A stretch of DNA of 64,000 bases, from NCBI GenBank assembly GCA_003508835.1, contig PUFA01000182.1, forward strand, positions 2,108,001-2,172,000, in the 5' to 3' direction. The notes under the pieces are model-generated. The model did not search any database and was not told the DNA's origin. It saw nothing but the letters and a program-made list of their open reading frames with translations. This document shows positions 41,229 to 51,399 of this stretch, one piece after another (the stretch's first letter is position 1; each line of letters starts with the position of its first letter). A program made the translations under genes and the position numbers. This DNA is from Eonycteris spelaea (lineage: Eukaryota; Chordata; Mammalia; Chiroptera; Pteropodidae).

Positions 41229-44200
41229 TCAGTACGTGATCTGGTACACTGAGGCGTGATCCCTGGACCCCGTGACGACCAGGCGGTTGTTAAGGGACAC
41301 GTCACAGCACGTGACGGAGGTCTCGGGCACCTGGGAGGGTCAGCGGGCAGAGAGAAGGGCTCACTCCCCCGCCACCCTAACGCTGCTTCTCAAGCCAAAT
41401 GTGGCCTCTCCCGCCGGGGTCTTCACTGTGGGACCCCTGGGCTCAGCCTGAGAGTCGAAGACACCTGAGCACCGCCCGCCCCGGTACCTGGAACACCATG
41501 GCCCCCTTGGGCATGCTGCAGATGCTGACCAGGTTGTCCATCCCAACGCTCACCCACCACTGGCCTGGAAGGAGGCAGAGAGGCACGGGGTCAAAGCTGG
41601 CAGCTGGGGGTGAGCCCCCTGGGGACCTGGGACACGGAGGGAGCCCGTGAAGGGTGTGGGGCCGAGGGCCAAGGAAGGTCAGGAAGCGTCGACCCCAGTC
41701 CATCTGAGTGAAGCGGGGCCTATGGGAAGCCAGGGGCCACGGGGGACGGCCCCCACCCACTCCTGGCCACTCACCCAAGGGGGAGAACTTGAGACCGAGG
41801 ATGGTGTTGTCCTTACAGCCCACCAGGCGCTTCTGACCCCCGTGGGTGGGCTGCAGCCACTGCTGGCCGTTGGCTGTGCCCACCAGAAGCCAGTCCTCCC
41901 GGGGGCTGGGGGACATGCTTATTATCTGGAGGTAGGTGGCAGAAAGGCACCTGGTCAGGGTCCCGCCTGGCCGGGAGGCAGGAAGGAGCCAGCCTGAGGC
42001 CCAACCACCTGCTGCCCTGATGAGCAGCCTCACAATCCTGAGCCTCAGTCTGCTCAGCAGAGTGGGCTGGTCTAGAGCGTGTCCATCCAGCGTCCCCTGT
42101 CCCTCCCAGCATCACTGAGACTTGGGGCAGCACTACCCCACCCTACCCTTCCACATCCACCTCCTTCCCTGAGTCCCGTCCGCACACCTGGGACTCAAAC
42201 TGGTGTTCCTGAGGCTCTCGGGGGCCCTCAGGTCCCAGCACCGCAGGCGGGCGTCCAGACCCCCTGCCCAGATGTTCTGGCCTTTGACGGAAACACTCTT
42301 GGCTCCATTGGGGGGGCCCGGCAGGTCCCTGGCCAGGAGACGGAGGGGGTTGGGCTGAGACTCTGAGGTTTGGGCCCCAGGCACGTCACCCGCCCAACCA
42401 GTCCCAGCTGGCGGATGGGGACACTGAAGCAAAAAGTGCCTCTCCTGGGCTTTGAGGCGACAGCCCGGCCAGAGTCTGAACCTGGGTCTTCGACTCTCTC
42501 AGATCTACGTTCAAGCAGGCGAGAGGCTTTCACTGGGAGGCCCCGGGTCCCTGCTGGGGGGCGAGGTGGGAGGGGGCTCTCGGGCTGACCCGCCCGCCCG
42601 GGGTCACACCTGACCACGCTGTGGTCCCGCAGGTCCCAGATTCTGACGGTGCCATTGGTGAAGCCGGCGAAGGCCAGGCTGTCCGCCAGGCTGGCGGCCA
42701 GGGCCTGGCAGGTGAGGCCGGCACAGGGCAGCTCCGCTCCCGCGTGCAGGGAGGGCGCTGTCAGGTCCCACATGCTCACGCCGGCCAGGTTGTGGCCACC
42801 CGTCAGCAGGGTGGTGCTGTTGGAGAACAGCAGGCAGGTGCGCAGGTAGCCCCCGCGGGTCTGGGGTGGGCAGAGGCCAAAGTGAGCTTCCTCCCCTGCG
42901 GACGGCTCTGCCTGTTCCCAGAAGCCCCACCCCGGACCTCACCTGCACCTGCACCGGCAGGTGGCTCTCGGGTAACCTGTCCTCCACCACCTGGCGGACC
43001 AGGCTCCACACCTTGACACCGCTCCGGCCGCAGGTGAACGCGTGCCGCATGAAGCTGCTCACCGCCGTGGCCAGCACGGGCTCCCCATGGTGCAGCGTGC
43101 GCACCCTCTCCATCCTGCACGGGACGGCCAGCTTGTTGGACTGGCGGGGCAAGGCGTCCGGCCTCTTCCAGGTGTCTTCGAATTCCTCGGGGTCCCAGCA
43201 TCTTAGAAGGGGAGGCCTCGGGGTCACCAGCCTGCTCGTGAGCCCCTCTGCCCAGAGGGGGCACCCACCAAACCCCAGAGGGTTTCTGTTTCGGGCGTGG
43301 GGTCTTCTCTCAGGCCTCATTTCCCACTGCCCTTCCCCCAATCTCTGCCCACAGCCCACCTGGAAAGCCCATGCCCATCCCTCGAGGTCCTAGACATCAC
43401 ACCCCGTCCTCCAGGCCAGCTGCCTCTCGCCCAGCTGGGCGCCCCCAGCCTCGGCCACAGGTTGGAACTGCAGGCACCCGGCTCTGACACAGCCCCCCAC
43501 CCCATTCCAGGGGGGCCCTTCCTCAATTCCCTGAACCCGAACCCGGGCTGGCTGTGGAGGGAGGGGCAGCACTGTGTGAAGGGCGGGGGAAGGTACACCC
43601 ACACCACTGGCCCCCTCCACCCCCTGGGGACAGAGGTATGGGGAGGAGGACAGAGGTATGGGGAGGACGACAGAGGTATGGGGAGGAGGACAGAGGTGGG
43701 AGGAGGACAGAGGTATGGGGAGGAGGACAGAGGTATGGGGAGGAGGACAGAGCCCACACTCACATGGGCTTCATGAGGCGACAGCCTCTCCCAGGAGGCG
43801 CCTGCGACGGGCGAGGTCACAGCTCAGCCACGCTGGCTCCCTCTGCCCCGGGCTCCCGACTTTCAGGGGGAGATGCCAACTCAGGCCCGGGCCTCACCTG
43901 GGCCACACGAGAGCGCATCCCCCCTGGTGCCATGCCTGGCCCTGTGCCCTCTACTGGGGGACCTGCAGGGAGCCGTCGGGGGTCCCGGCGGGCTGAGAAC
44001 TGGGCAGAGACAAAGGCGGGTGAGCGGCGGGCACGGCCCCTGGTCGCCGGCCGCCCCCTCCCACTGGGGTTACCCGAGGCGTCTTCGGCACACGGTTCCA
44101 CTCCCGAGTAGCACGGTCCTGGCTCCCAGCTTTGCTGCCGGCGAGAAAGAGGGTGATCTGGTCAGCCAGGGGTCCTGCCCAGGTTCGGCCTCAGAGCCGG

Positions 44201-47200
44201 AAGCCTGAGGCCCAGCAGTGACCACTCGGCTCGGCGACCGCCCCGAGCGGCATCCTCCCGTGCACACGGAGCTGCGGACAGCCTCGGGGCACAGTCCTGA
44301 GGCCTCGGAGGGCCCATGGGTGGGGGGGCCGACCAATCCCACAGGAACCTGACCGCCCCCCCGGGGGCCCAGCCAGGATGAGCCACTCACTCACCAGGCC
44401 TGGCATCTGTTCTGTCACTACGGCCACAGGAGAGGAAGAAAGTGACAGAGACAGAAAGAGGACAAGGTTCAGCCCGTGCTGCCCTCCGCGTGGCCCAGGG
44501 CCACCCCCGCCCTCGGGGAGACTCACGCCTGTGTCCTGACACATCCATCTTATTGGGCTTCTGAGCAAAAATCTCCCAGAGTTGCAGGGTCAGAATATCG
44601 TGCCAAAACTGGGGTTCCGAGTCCCAGGACAGCTGCGTGGCTAGCCGGTGGACAGTGGTGCCGTCCACACCGGAGGGCCGCTGCAGCCAGTCAGATGACC
44701 TCCTGGCCGTGATGTCTTCGAAGGCTGACCCCTGGAGATCAGACAGCTGCGGCGGCTTGACCCCTGGCTGCCAGGGAGCCTCAGGGCTGGCCGGCCCTGG
44801 GGAGTCCTGGTCAGCCTGCTCCCCACAGGGAGGTTGGCTGTAGGTCTCCATGGTCCGTAGGAAGCGTTCTGCCTGGGGTAGGGGGACGTCACTCCAGTTA
44901 AGGCTCTGGGATGGGACAGCCCTGGGCGCAAAGCCCCTCCTGCAAGCCAGTTTCCCCGCATGTAAAATGGGGACACAGCATGACCACGAGCGTTTTGGGT
45001 GGTCCTCGATAAGCAGAGCCCCGCGCACGACGCCCAGCGAGTTCCGAGCACCCTGCGGCCTCGGCAGCGTGGGGCAAAGCCCAACCCCGCAAGCCCGAGC
45101 CCAAGGGCCAGTCGCCGGTACAGTGCGGCCCAAAGCTGAGATCCGGGTCCAGCTCGCTGTCGCTTTTCTCAGGACGTTAGAGACCAGGAACCCTGACGCC
45201 ACCCTTCTGCTGAAAATGGCTTCACAGGGCGCAACTGTGCATAATTGTTCCCCTACATGGGGGCGACATCTGAATTTGCTTAAATGTTAAAAAGAGACTA
45301 GGAGAAAGGACGATGACCTCTTGGGAGAAGGCCCTGCAGGACAGTCAGGAGAGCTGGTGGGAGGGTCACTTCCGTTATTTTGTATTGAAAATCGAGCCAC
45401 GTGACCCAACCGATTCCAAATTTAAGTCAAAAGTTTTTACGGACGTCTCCAAAGGAAGAGCCTGAGTGACCTGTGTCCAAGTTCCCTCCCCGCCCTCCCC
45501 GCAGGCCAGCTGTGCGTCCTGGTCGCGTTCGCTCGTCCCACCGAGCCCCCAGCCCCGTTCTCCACCACACAGCTTCGCTCTCAACCCCTCTCCACGGGAC
45601 TGTGTCCCCCACGGCAGCCACCGGCCGCGGACACTGCTAAAACATAAAGCATAGTTAAAAATGGCGCTCCCCCAGTCCTGGCGGCCACCCTTCAAGTGCG
45701 CAACAGCCACGTGAGGACAATGGCTGCCGGAGTCGAGGACACAGGCATGGAGAACCGAGGGCAGTGGTTCCCAGCATGTGCCCGGGGTCCCGCTGAGGAC
45801 ACAGAGCGAACACGGCTGGACCTCCCGGCCGGCCGTGCGCCCAAGACTTGGCAGTGGGGAGACCCACCTCCTGGCAGGATAAGCATCTCTATAGGAACGG
45901 GCGTGTGTGCCGCTATATTTAGTCCAGTGCCAGACTAAACATAGTGACAGCGAATTGTGCTAGAGCCGCCTGTCTGATGAGGTAGCTGCTAGCTTCATGT
46001 GTCTACTGAGCACTCGACATGTGGCTGGTGCCACTTGTTTAATGTCAACTTAAATAGCCACAGGTCCCATGGCTGCCGTTTAGGGTAGCACGGACTTGGC
46101 CTTTAGCTGGCTTATGGCCTCCTCCCCTCCACCGCAGTCGCTTAGAAGGCCTCCCCGCCCCCGCCCCAAGTTGTCTGGCCCAGGACCAACTCCAAAGTCC
46201 TAGAGAGTCGTTCTGATTCACGAAGATGATCGATAAAGAAGGGCAGCGCACGGGCCCGACGGCTGTCAGCTGTTTGACAGGTGACTCCGCGGTGGCACTT
46301 CCATTTTGCAAAGGAGAAAACTGAGGCCCCGCGAAGCAGGACCAATTCCTCATAGTCGGAGGAAGCACAGGGGGCCAGGCAGCATTCACCCGCCTCCCTG
46401 CACAGCCCCGTCCCTCCCCTGTCTGCTGGGCAAAGAGGATGGTGGCCGAGGGGCTGGGCTGCGGGAGCCCCTCCCAGCGCCCTGAAGGCTCTGGGCTGCC
46501 GCCTCCAGGGGCCACGTCGTGATGGATTCCCCAGCTGGGCCTCCAAGCAGCACGAGGCCCCGGGGAGCCTTCCCCAATTCGCCCTGGCTCGTTAATGCGC
46601 AATTTACTGGCACTTTAATGCACTCAGCATGAAAAGCGCTGCTCCCTCTCGCCCCGCGAGCTGGCCCTCCCTGGGGAGCACGGTGTGCAGGCAGGCGGGG
46701 AGCAGGGGCTGCTGCTGCTGCTGCTGGGATTTTAAATGCACAGCAAGGAGGCTGGGAAAACGAGGGAGGGACAGGAGGAGGTCTGTGCAGGACCACGTGG
46801 CTGGCGCGCCGCTGCGGATCATCGCCCGGGGGGGAGGCGGGTGGGGGTAGGGGGCGGGGTCCTGGGTTGACCAACAACACGAGGAGCCTATCTTGGGGCC
46901 TCATCCCCCACCTTTTGATACTCAGCAAGTGCTGTCAGTCTCCTCCCAAAACACGTCCACAATCTCATTACTTCTCACCATCGAACTGATCTGTGTGACC
47001 AGCATTCCACACCTGGACGGTCCCAGCGTCCCCAGCTCCTGCTCGGGCCCTCTACAGCCTGTCCTCCGTGCTGCAGCCAGAGGGCGCCTGTGAGACTCGA
47101 GTCAGGTCCCGGGCTGCTTACAGCCCTCTAAGGTTGCTGCCTCCCTGGGGTCAATGCCCAAGTCCTCCCCACCCCTACACAGCCCCGCAGGACTGCCACC

Positions 47201-49816
47201 TCCCACCCTCACCTCCTGTTTTTCCCCCTCACTCCCTCTGCTCCAGCCCCAGGACCTTGGCATGTGCTGTTTTCCAGATACCCTAGACTGCAAACCACCC
47301 CCATCCTGGTCCCCACGGCATGCTCTATGCCAACCCCACCCCGCCCTGCCCTGCCATCTGACACTTGTTTACCAAGCTCCCCTCACCCCGAGGGCAGGGG
47401 TTTGTCTGTGTCCTTTGCTATTTCCCTGGCGCCTACAACAGCACTTGGCAAGGTGATGGGTAAATGTCTGTTGAATGAATAACTGTTCTGGTTGCTTCCT
47501 GTCCCCCCCGCCCATCTGTCTCTCCCCATTCCCTGAGCTGCCCACCCCAGGCCCTGCTAAATCGCAGACATGGCCCTGGCCCTTTGCCAGTCACATCTGG
47601 CACAGGCAGAAAGTCCTGCCAGCACCCAGGAGAAAGGGGCCAGGTGGCGGGAGGACAGGCAGGGGTGGAAGTCACGCTTTGGCTTGGGCAAAGTGCCCTG
47701 TGCAGGGAGCCAGGGCCCCGGGGAATTCAGACACACGGAGACGGCGATCCGGGTGTGCCTGGCACACAGGATGGGCCCTTCGGAGCTGAAGCAACTGAGC
47801 TGCAAAGTGCTGAAGAGGCCCCTGGTTTCATCTGAGCCACGCAGGGGCCCCGGGAGCAGGCCAGGAGGAAGGGGCTCAGAGGATGGAAGACGTACTCCCA
47901 AGATGTGGGGATCCTGGTCCTGCCCCTCCTCTGCCCACAGGCCGCGGGGGCTCCCACCTCCATGGGGTAAAAGCCCAAGTCCTCTCAAGGCCCACAGGGC
48001 CCTGCGTGACCTGCCCTCCTCTTCCTTTCAAAGAGGGGCAGCCACACCTGAGCTCTTGGTCTCCTGCTTACCTGTCTGTGATGTTCCTGCAGATCCTGCC
48101 GGAGCCTCTGGAGCTGTGAAGGAACAAGCATCGGTGGGCGGAGGTCGACGAGTGTGGTCGAAGCTCTGGGCCCTAGAGAACTCTGTGCATGCTTCTCCCC
48201 GGCTGTGTGGCCCTGAGCAAGCCACTCGACTTCTCTGGTCCCTACTCTCATCAGATGGGACACCAGTTCATATACTCAGGACAGGAGCTAATCAGGGAGA
48301 ACTCTGGATTTCATTCGAGATGTGAAGGGAAGGTCAAAGGCCTCCCCCAGAGACCCGCCCATGCTCTCTGCTCCAGCCACACGGGCCTCCTCGCTGTTCC
48401 TCCAGCACACCAGGCTCAGTCCCGCCCCAGGGCCTTTGCACAGGCCGTGCCCCTGCCTGGACCCCCTTTCCCTGTTCTCTCTGGAGGGGGCAGGAGACCC
48501 TTATCTTCTATGAGCACCACTTCATCTGAAAGGCCCTTCTTGACTACCCTAGCTCAAATCTTAACTCGTTTTTCACTTCATCGTCTTCTATTTTCTTTAT
48601 AACACTCAAATTTTGTGAATCTTGTTTCTCTATTGACCTCTCTCCCCTCCCCTCAGAGCTGCCCTGTCCAATGAATTAGCCACTAATCAAGTGTGGCTAC
48701 TTAAATCTAAATTAAAATTCAATTTCTTATAAGTGCTCAATTGCCACACGTGCCTAGCAGGTATAGACATCGTTGATACAAAACATGGAAAGTTCTAGAA
48801 GACATCAACACACTACAACATACATCTGTCAGGGGCAGGGACTAGTCTGTGCTGTGGGCTGAAGAAACACCTCCTTTCTCACTTGTTAAATTATTTATTA
48901 TTATTATTTATGCCTACAGCTCATCTTCCTAGGTGGTCTCCACCCAAGTACTAACCAGGCCCGACCCAGCTGAGCCTCCGGGATCGGACATCGGGCTTGT
49001 TCAGGGTGGCGTGGCCATAGACCATGGGCCGTGGCTCCACTGGGGCGTGAACCCAGGACCTTCTGCGTGTAAAGCAGACGTGCTCACCGCTACGCTATGG
49101 AACCACGTCCGAAATGCCTCCTTTAAAGATGAAACTTCTGGTTTTCAAAGCAAGGTTATTAAGAAAAACTTGGGAGCATTTGAGATCTTGCTCTCTGCAC
49201 ATGTCGGTTTGGCTCAAATAAACGCATCAACATTATAACCATAAAAAAAAAGCCTCGTGAAGGTGAGGCTCGACGGGTTAGCTCGCTCGCCCAAAGTCAG
49301 CCAAATGGAAAAGAGGGTGTCCTGACATGGGGCTGATGGGCCAGTCCCGAAGGTTCTGGGAGGGCTGCCCAGGGCTCTGCCTGGCTTGTGGCTCACCGAG
49401 TGGTAAATGCTCTCCACCTGGGCCGGCAAGTGAGGGGGGAACCTGCGGGAAGACAGACCGACTGGAAGGAGGCGCAGGACCCTTTCCCAGAATGAGCCCC
49501 CCCCCCCCCCCCGCCGCAGGGCGGGAACGAGGGTCCCCTTCGAAGAGCCGCATTTAAGGCAGCGTCAAGAGGAATGAATATGATTTTAATGCGGCCTTTA
49601 AAAACGTATAACTGAATGCAAGCACGTTCGTGCCAGAGAAATCAAACATCTAGATGAAAGCCGGGGTGGTGTTACTGGTTTTCCTTCTGCTTCTGGCTCC
49701 CCCCCGGCCGGTAGTCTGTCTTTTGGGTCAGGGGCTTAAGGCCACGGCGGGGCCTCGAATCCTCCTCACCTGGGGAACTGCTTCTTGAGAAGATCTAGGA
49801 AGCGCTGAGGGGTCAT
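41229..49816 (-). CDS. TLE6: TLE6, divergent oocyte TLE, one frame break
   Basis: Minus-strand exons in 5'-3' order: 49770-49833, 49397-49442, 48072-48113, 44527-44872, 44395-44417, 44074-44134, 43898-43992, 43764-43801, 42943-43201, 42610-42860, 42188-42328, 41775-41925, 41488-41564, 41229-41330. From the ATG at 49816 they total 1679 bases, one short of 560 codons. Landmarks: 'VESIYHS', '[14 protein letters not shown]', '[17 protein letters not shown]', '[15 protein letters not shown]', '[14 protein letters not shown]', '[10 protein letters not shown]'. The C-terminal half is a WD40 propeller; the N-terminal half is shorter and more diverged than in other TLEs. TLE6 is a subcortical maternal complex component with NLRP5, OOEP and KHDC3L, needed for early cleavage. 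A base is missing in exon 42188-42328 (after 'WDLRAPESL'), so the literal reading stops at TAA 41924-41922, at about residue 450. The acceptor at 43993 is an inferred choice made to keep the frame. Confidence 0.9.
43626..43752. repeat. 20-bp minisatellite in a TLE6 intron
   Basis: About six tandem copies of a 20-base unit (cagaggtatggggaggagga), with one 17-base variant at 43691-43707. It begins 11 bases from the TLE6 exon 43764-43801, immediately beyond its donor site. The purine/pyrimidine strand asymmetry is strong. Confidence 0.95.
45900..46095. mobile_element. MER3-like hAT DNA-transposon
   Basis: 'ctactgagcactcgacatgtggctggtgccac' followed by an AT patch and 'aaatagccacaggtcccatggctgccg' gives both arms of the element. 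It lies in a TLE6 intron. Confidence 0.7.
47100..47490. repeat. L2 fragment
   Basis: 'cctctaaggttgctgcctccc', 'ctccagccccaggaccttgg' and the terminal 'ggtaaatgtctgttgaatgaat' are typical L2 3'-end phrases. Confidence 0.65.
48370..48600. repeat. L2 fragment
   Basis: 'cagggcctttgcacaggccgtgcccctgcc' with a downstream 'tcatctgaaaggcccttctt' is a common L2 module. Confidence 0.65.
48655..48840. mobile_element. MER3-like hAT DNA-transposon
   Basis: 'gctgccctgtccaatgaattagccac' start, AT-rich centre, then 'agtgctcaattgccacacgtgcctagcaggt' and 'ggaaagttctaga' end, in the order expected for the element. It lies just upstream of the SINE insertion. Confidence 0.75.
48864..48877. repeat. Target-site duplication, left copy
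   Basis: gaaacacctccttt matches the right copy gaaatgcctccttt at 49111-49124 in 12 of 14 positions. It marks the insertion boundary of the hybrid SINE. Confidence 0.75.
48912..49022 (-). pseudogene. 5S rRNA-derived body of the SINE
   Basis: On the minus strand it begins 'gtctatggccacgccaccctg' and contains 'gggtcgggcctggttagtac' then 'ttgggtgg', ending 'agctgtaggc'. These track mammalian 5S rRNA from end to end. Substitutions and a gap near the 3' third (the 'gggaataccgggtgc' region is altered) exclude a functional 5S gene. Confidence 0.85.
49032..49104 (-). pseudogene. tRNA-Val(UAC)-derived head of the SINE
   Basis: 73 nucleotides on the minus strand, 'ggttccatagcgtagcggtg' onward, anticodon region 'ctgctttacacgcag' (UAC, Val). 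The acceptor stem pairs with one G-U, and the anticodon and T stems pair fully. The T loop reads TTCACGC instead of TTCGAGC and the D loop carries changes, which suggests a tRNA-derived SINE head rather than a working gene. Confidence 0.8.
49111..49124. repeat. Target-site duplication, right copy
   Basis: gaaatgcctccttt, matching 48864-48877 with two differences. Confidence 0.75.
49497..49512. repeat. Poly-C run
   Basis: Sixteen consecutive C residues in a TLE6 intron. Homopolymers of this length are hard for most sequencing chemistries. Confidence 0.95.
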
Positions 49817-50333
49817 GGCTGAAGGGCTGGCCCCTGCGTGAGCCTGGAAAGGTGGGGGGTGGGGGGGAGAGATGGGACCCCGCTAATCTGAAGGCCATTT
49901 GCCTTCTCTCTCGCCACTCAAGTGCCTGTGGAGTCTCTTCCAGTGTGCATCTTGCCGTAAAACATGGAAAATATTCCCCTCTCTGGCCCTTTATGGAAGA
50001 AGTTTGCCCACTCCTGGCCGGAATTGTTAGAAATGGTCATCTCTGGCAAGTGAGGCCCAGAGGCAAGGGGATTTTGCTTGTAAAACATTAACCGGATGTG
50101 TTTTAGGCCTGGGGGATAAGAGGTTTAATTTAAAACAAGTGCCTCTGCACCTGTCACCTGTCCATAGGTATGATGGGGTGGTGACCCCAGCTCAAAGGCC
50201 TGGCCACCCCCCTTCCATCCCTCCATCAGAAGCAGGAGAATTGGGTGAGCCCAGCCCCTGGGGGGGTTCTTCCCTTCCCCTCAGGGGTTAATGCCACACC
50301 ACGCGCTCCTCACCGAAGTTTCTGGGGGCTCAC

Positions 50334-50390
50334 CATCCTTGGAGGGTGCTCCTGGGAACCCAGACGGCCCCAAGAGGTCATCTTTGGAGT
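50334..50390 (-). CDS. TLE6: Upstream TLE6 exon, start codon unresolved
   Basis: Flanked by a good acceptor (tttcag) and donor (atg|gtgagc). The frame that joins to exon 49770-49833 (phase 1) reads 'SKDDLLGPSGFPGAPSKD' and continues '[16 protein letters not shown]', which lines up loosely with the N-terminus I recall for human TLE6. An ATG at 50381 in another frame ('MTSWGRLG') would hit a stop in the next exon. Translation may start in an exon further upstream, at the in-frame ATG 50517 if the exon extends, or at 49816. Confidence 0.5.
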
Positions 50391-50939
50391 CTGAAAGTAA
50401 CAAAGAGGAGGCACGTCCTGAGGGCTGGAGGCTGGGCAGCGACAGGGACAGACCAGCCCCGCCCGCCCCTGGTCTCCCCTCCAGCACCCCCACTGCATTC
50501 CCTATCCCTGTGTTCATCCATCAGACACACTGGTGCCTTCGACTGGCTGATTGACAGGGGAATGTGTTGGGGGAGGGTGGGGTGCAGTCGGGGCTGGGGA
50601 GCCCAGAGAAGGACGCCAACGCTCAGCTTAGTTTTGTGACAATTTCCTCAAGCACGGGCGAACATCACTGGAAAGGGGTTTTGAGGACGAGTAAGAGTTG
50701 GCCAAGTCAATTAGGAGTTTCTCAGACGGAAGGAAAGAGGCCGCTGCAACCTAATCACAGCTGCGGAAAGTCCCTTCTTTACTTGGCTTCTGCCCCTCAA
50801 CGCCCTTCCAGCTGCCCCCCCAGCCCGGGAGCCCGGGGGTCCTCCAGGAGACTCGCGGCCTACCCCCTTCCTTAGAATGGCGGTTCAGAAGGGGTAAGGA
50901 GAAAGCCAGGCAGGGCAGCCAACTAAGAGCCTTTCCCCC

Positions 50940-51370
50940 CTCTACCCCGGGGGCCATTTGTCCCGTCGGGCCCCTCAGTGGCCCGCCCCGGCCCCGCCCC
51001 GGCCCCGCCCCGCCACCTCCTTGCACCGCGGTGCGAATCAATGGACTGGCAGCAGCTGCACGTGGGCTCTGGCCCCGCGAGCGGCCGCTGGAGACTCTGA
51101 CCAATCGTGAGGCCGGCTGCCCACGTGCGTCGCGGCCGCCGTCTCTGATTGGTTGACTTCCCCCCTAGCTGCGGCCGGGCTGTCAATCAGAGCAACCCTT
51201 GCTGCGCGCTTAACTCCTGCGGTCCCGCTGCAGGAAAGGGCCGCGTGCAGAGCCGCGGGCAGTTTCGGGCGCAGGCGGGGGCGAGGATGTTCACGCAGGC
51301 TTGGGGCTTGGGCCTTGGGGTCAGAGGCCGCAACTTGGGGGGGAGCTGGGCGGGGTATAATGGCACTGTT
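50940..51370 (-). promoter_or_regulatory. TLE6: CpG island, probable TLE6 promoter
   Basis: CpG-rich block with GC boxes (ggccccgccccggcc), CCAAT-type boxes in both directions (51101-51105, 51147-51151, and caatcag at 51184-51190) and a cacgtg at 51059-51064. It is the only CpG island upstream of the TLE6 exons. A TATA-like 'ggtataatgg' at 51355-51364 on + and a donor-like 'gttag|gtgagc' at 51374 hint at possible divergent transcription. Confidence 0.55.
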
Positions 51371-51399
51371 AGGTGAGCAGCCATACATTTTCCCCATGC

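Larger units (their letters stand above)
48878..49110 (-). mobile_element. Hybrid tRNA-Val/5S rRNA SINE (MEG-type)
   Basis: Read on the minus strand: a tRNA-Val-like head (49104-49032), a 10-base link, a 5S rRNA-derived body (49022-48912), then an ATAA-rich tail (about 48911-48890). It is flanked by 14-base target-site duplications, so it was retroposed. Both parts keep recognisable RNA polymerase III internal promoter regions (tRNA A and B boxes, 5S box region). The order tRNA then 5S differs from AmnSINE1/SINE3, where 5S comes first, and fits the tRNA/5S hybrid SINEs described from fruit bats. The family name is assigned from memory. Confidence 0.75.

Noticed and set aside
41443..42033. 196-residue minus-strand frame read as a separate gene
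   Set aside because: It is TLE6 WD40 exons 41488-41564 and 41775-41925 read through the intron.
43626..43752. CRISPR-like array
   Set aside because: The 20-base units are contiguous with no spacers, so it is a minisatellite in a mammalian intron.
48912..49022. Functional 5S rRNA gene
   Set aside because: It shows multiple substitutions and an altered 3' third, has no terminator T-run and forms the body of the retroposed element.
49032..49104. Functional tRNA-Val gene
   Set aside because: It is directly fused to a 5S rRNA sequence, flanked by target-site duplications, lacks a Pol III T-run terminator after the tRNA and has T-loop changes. It is better explained as the head of a SINE.
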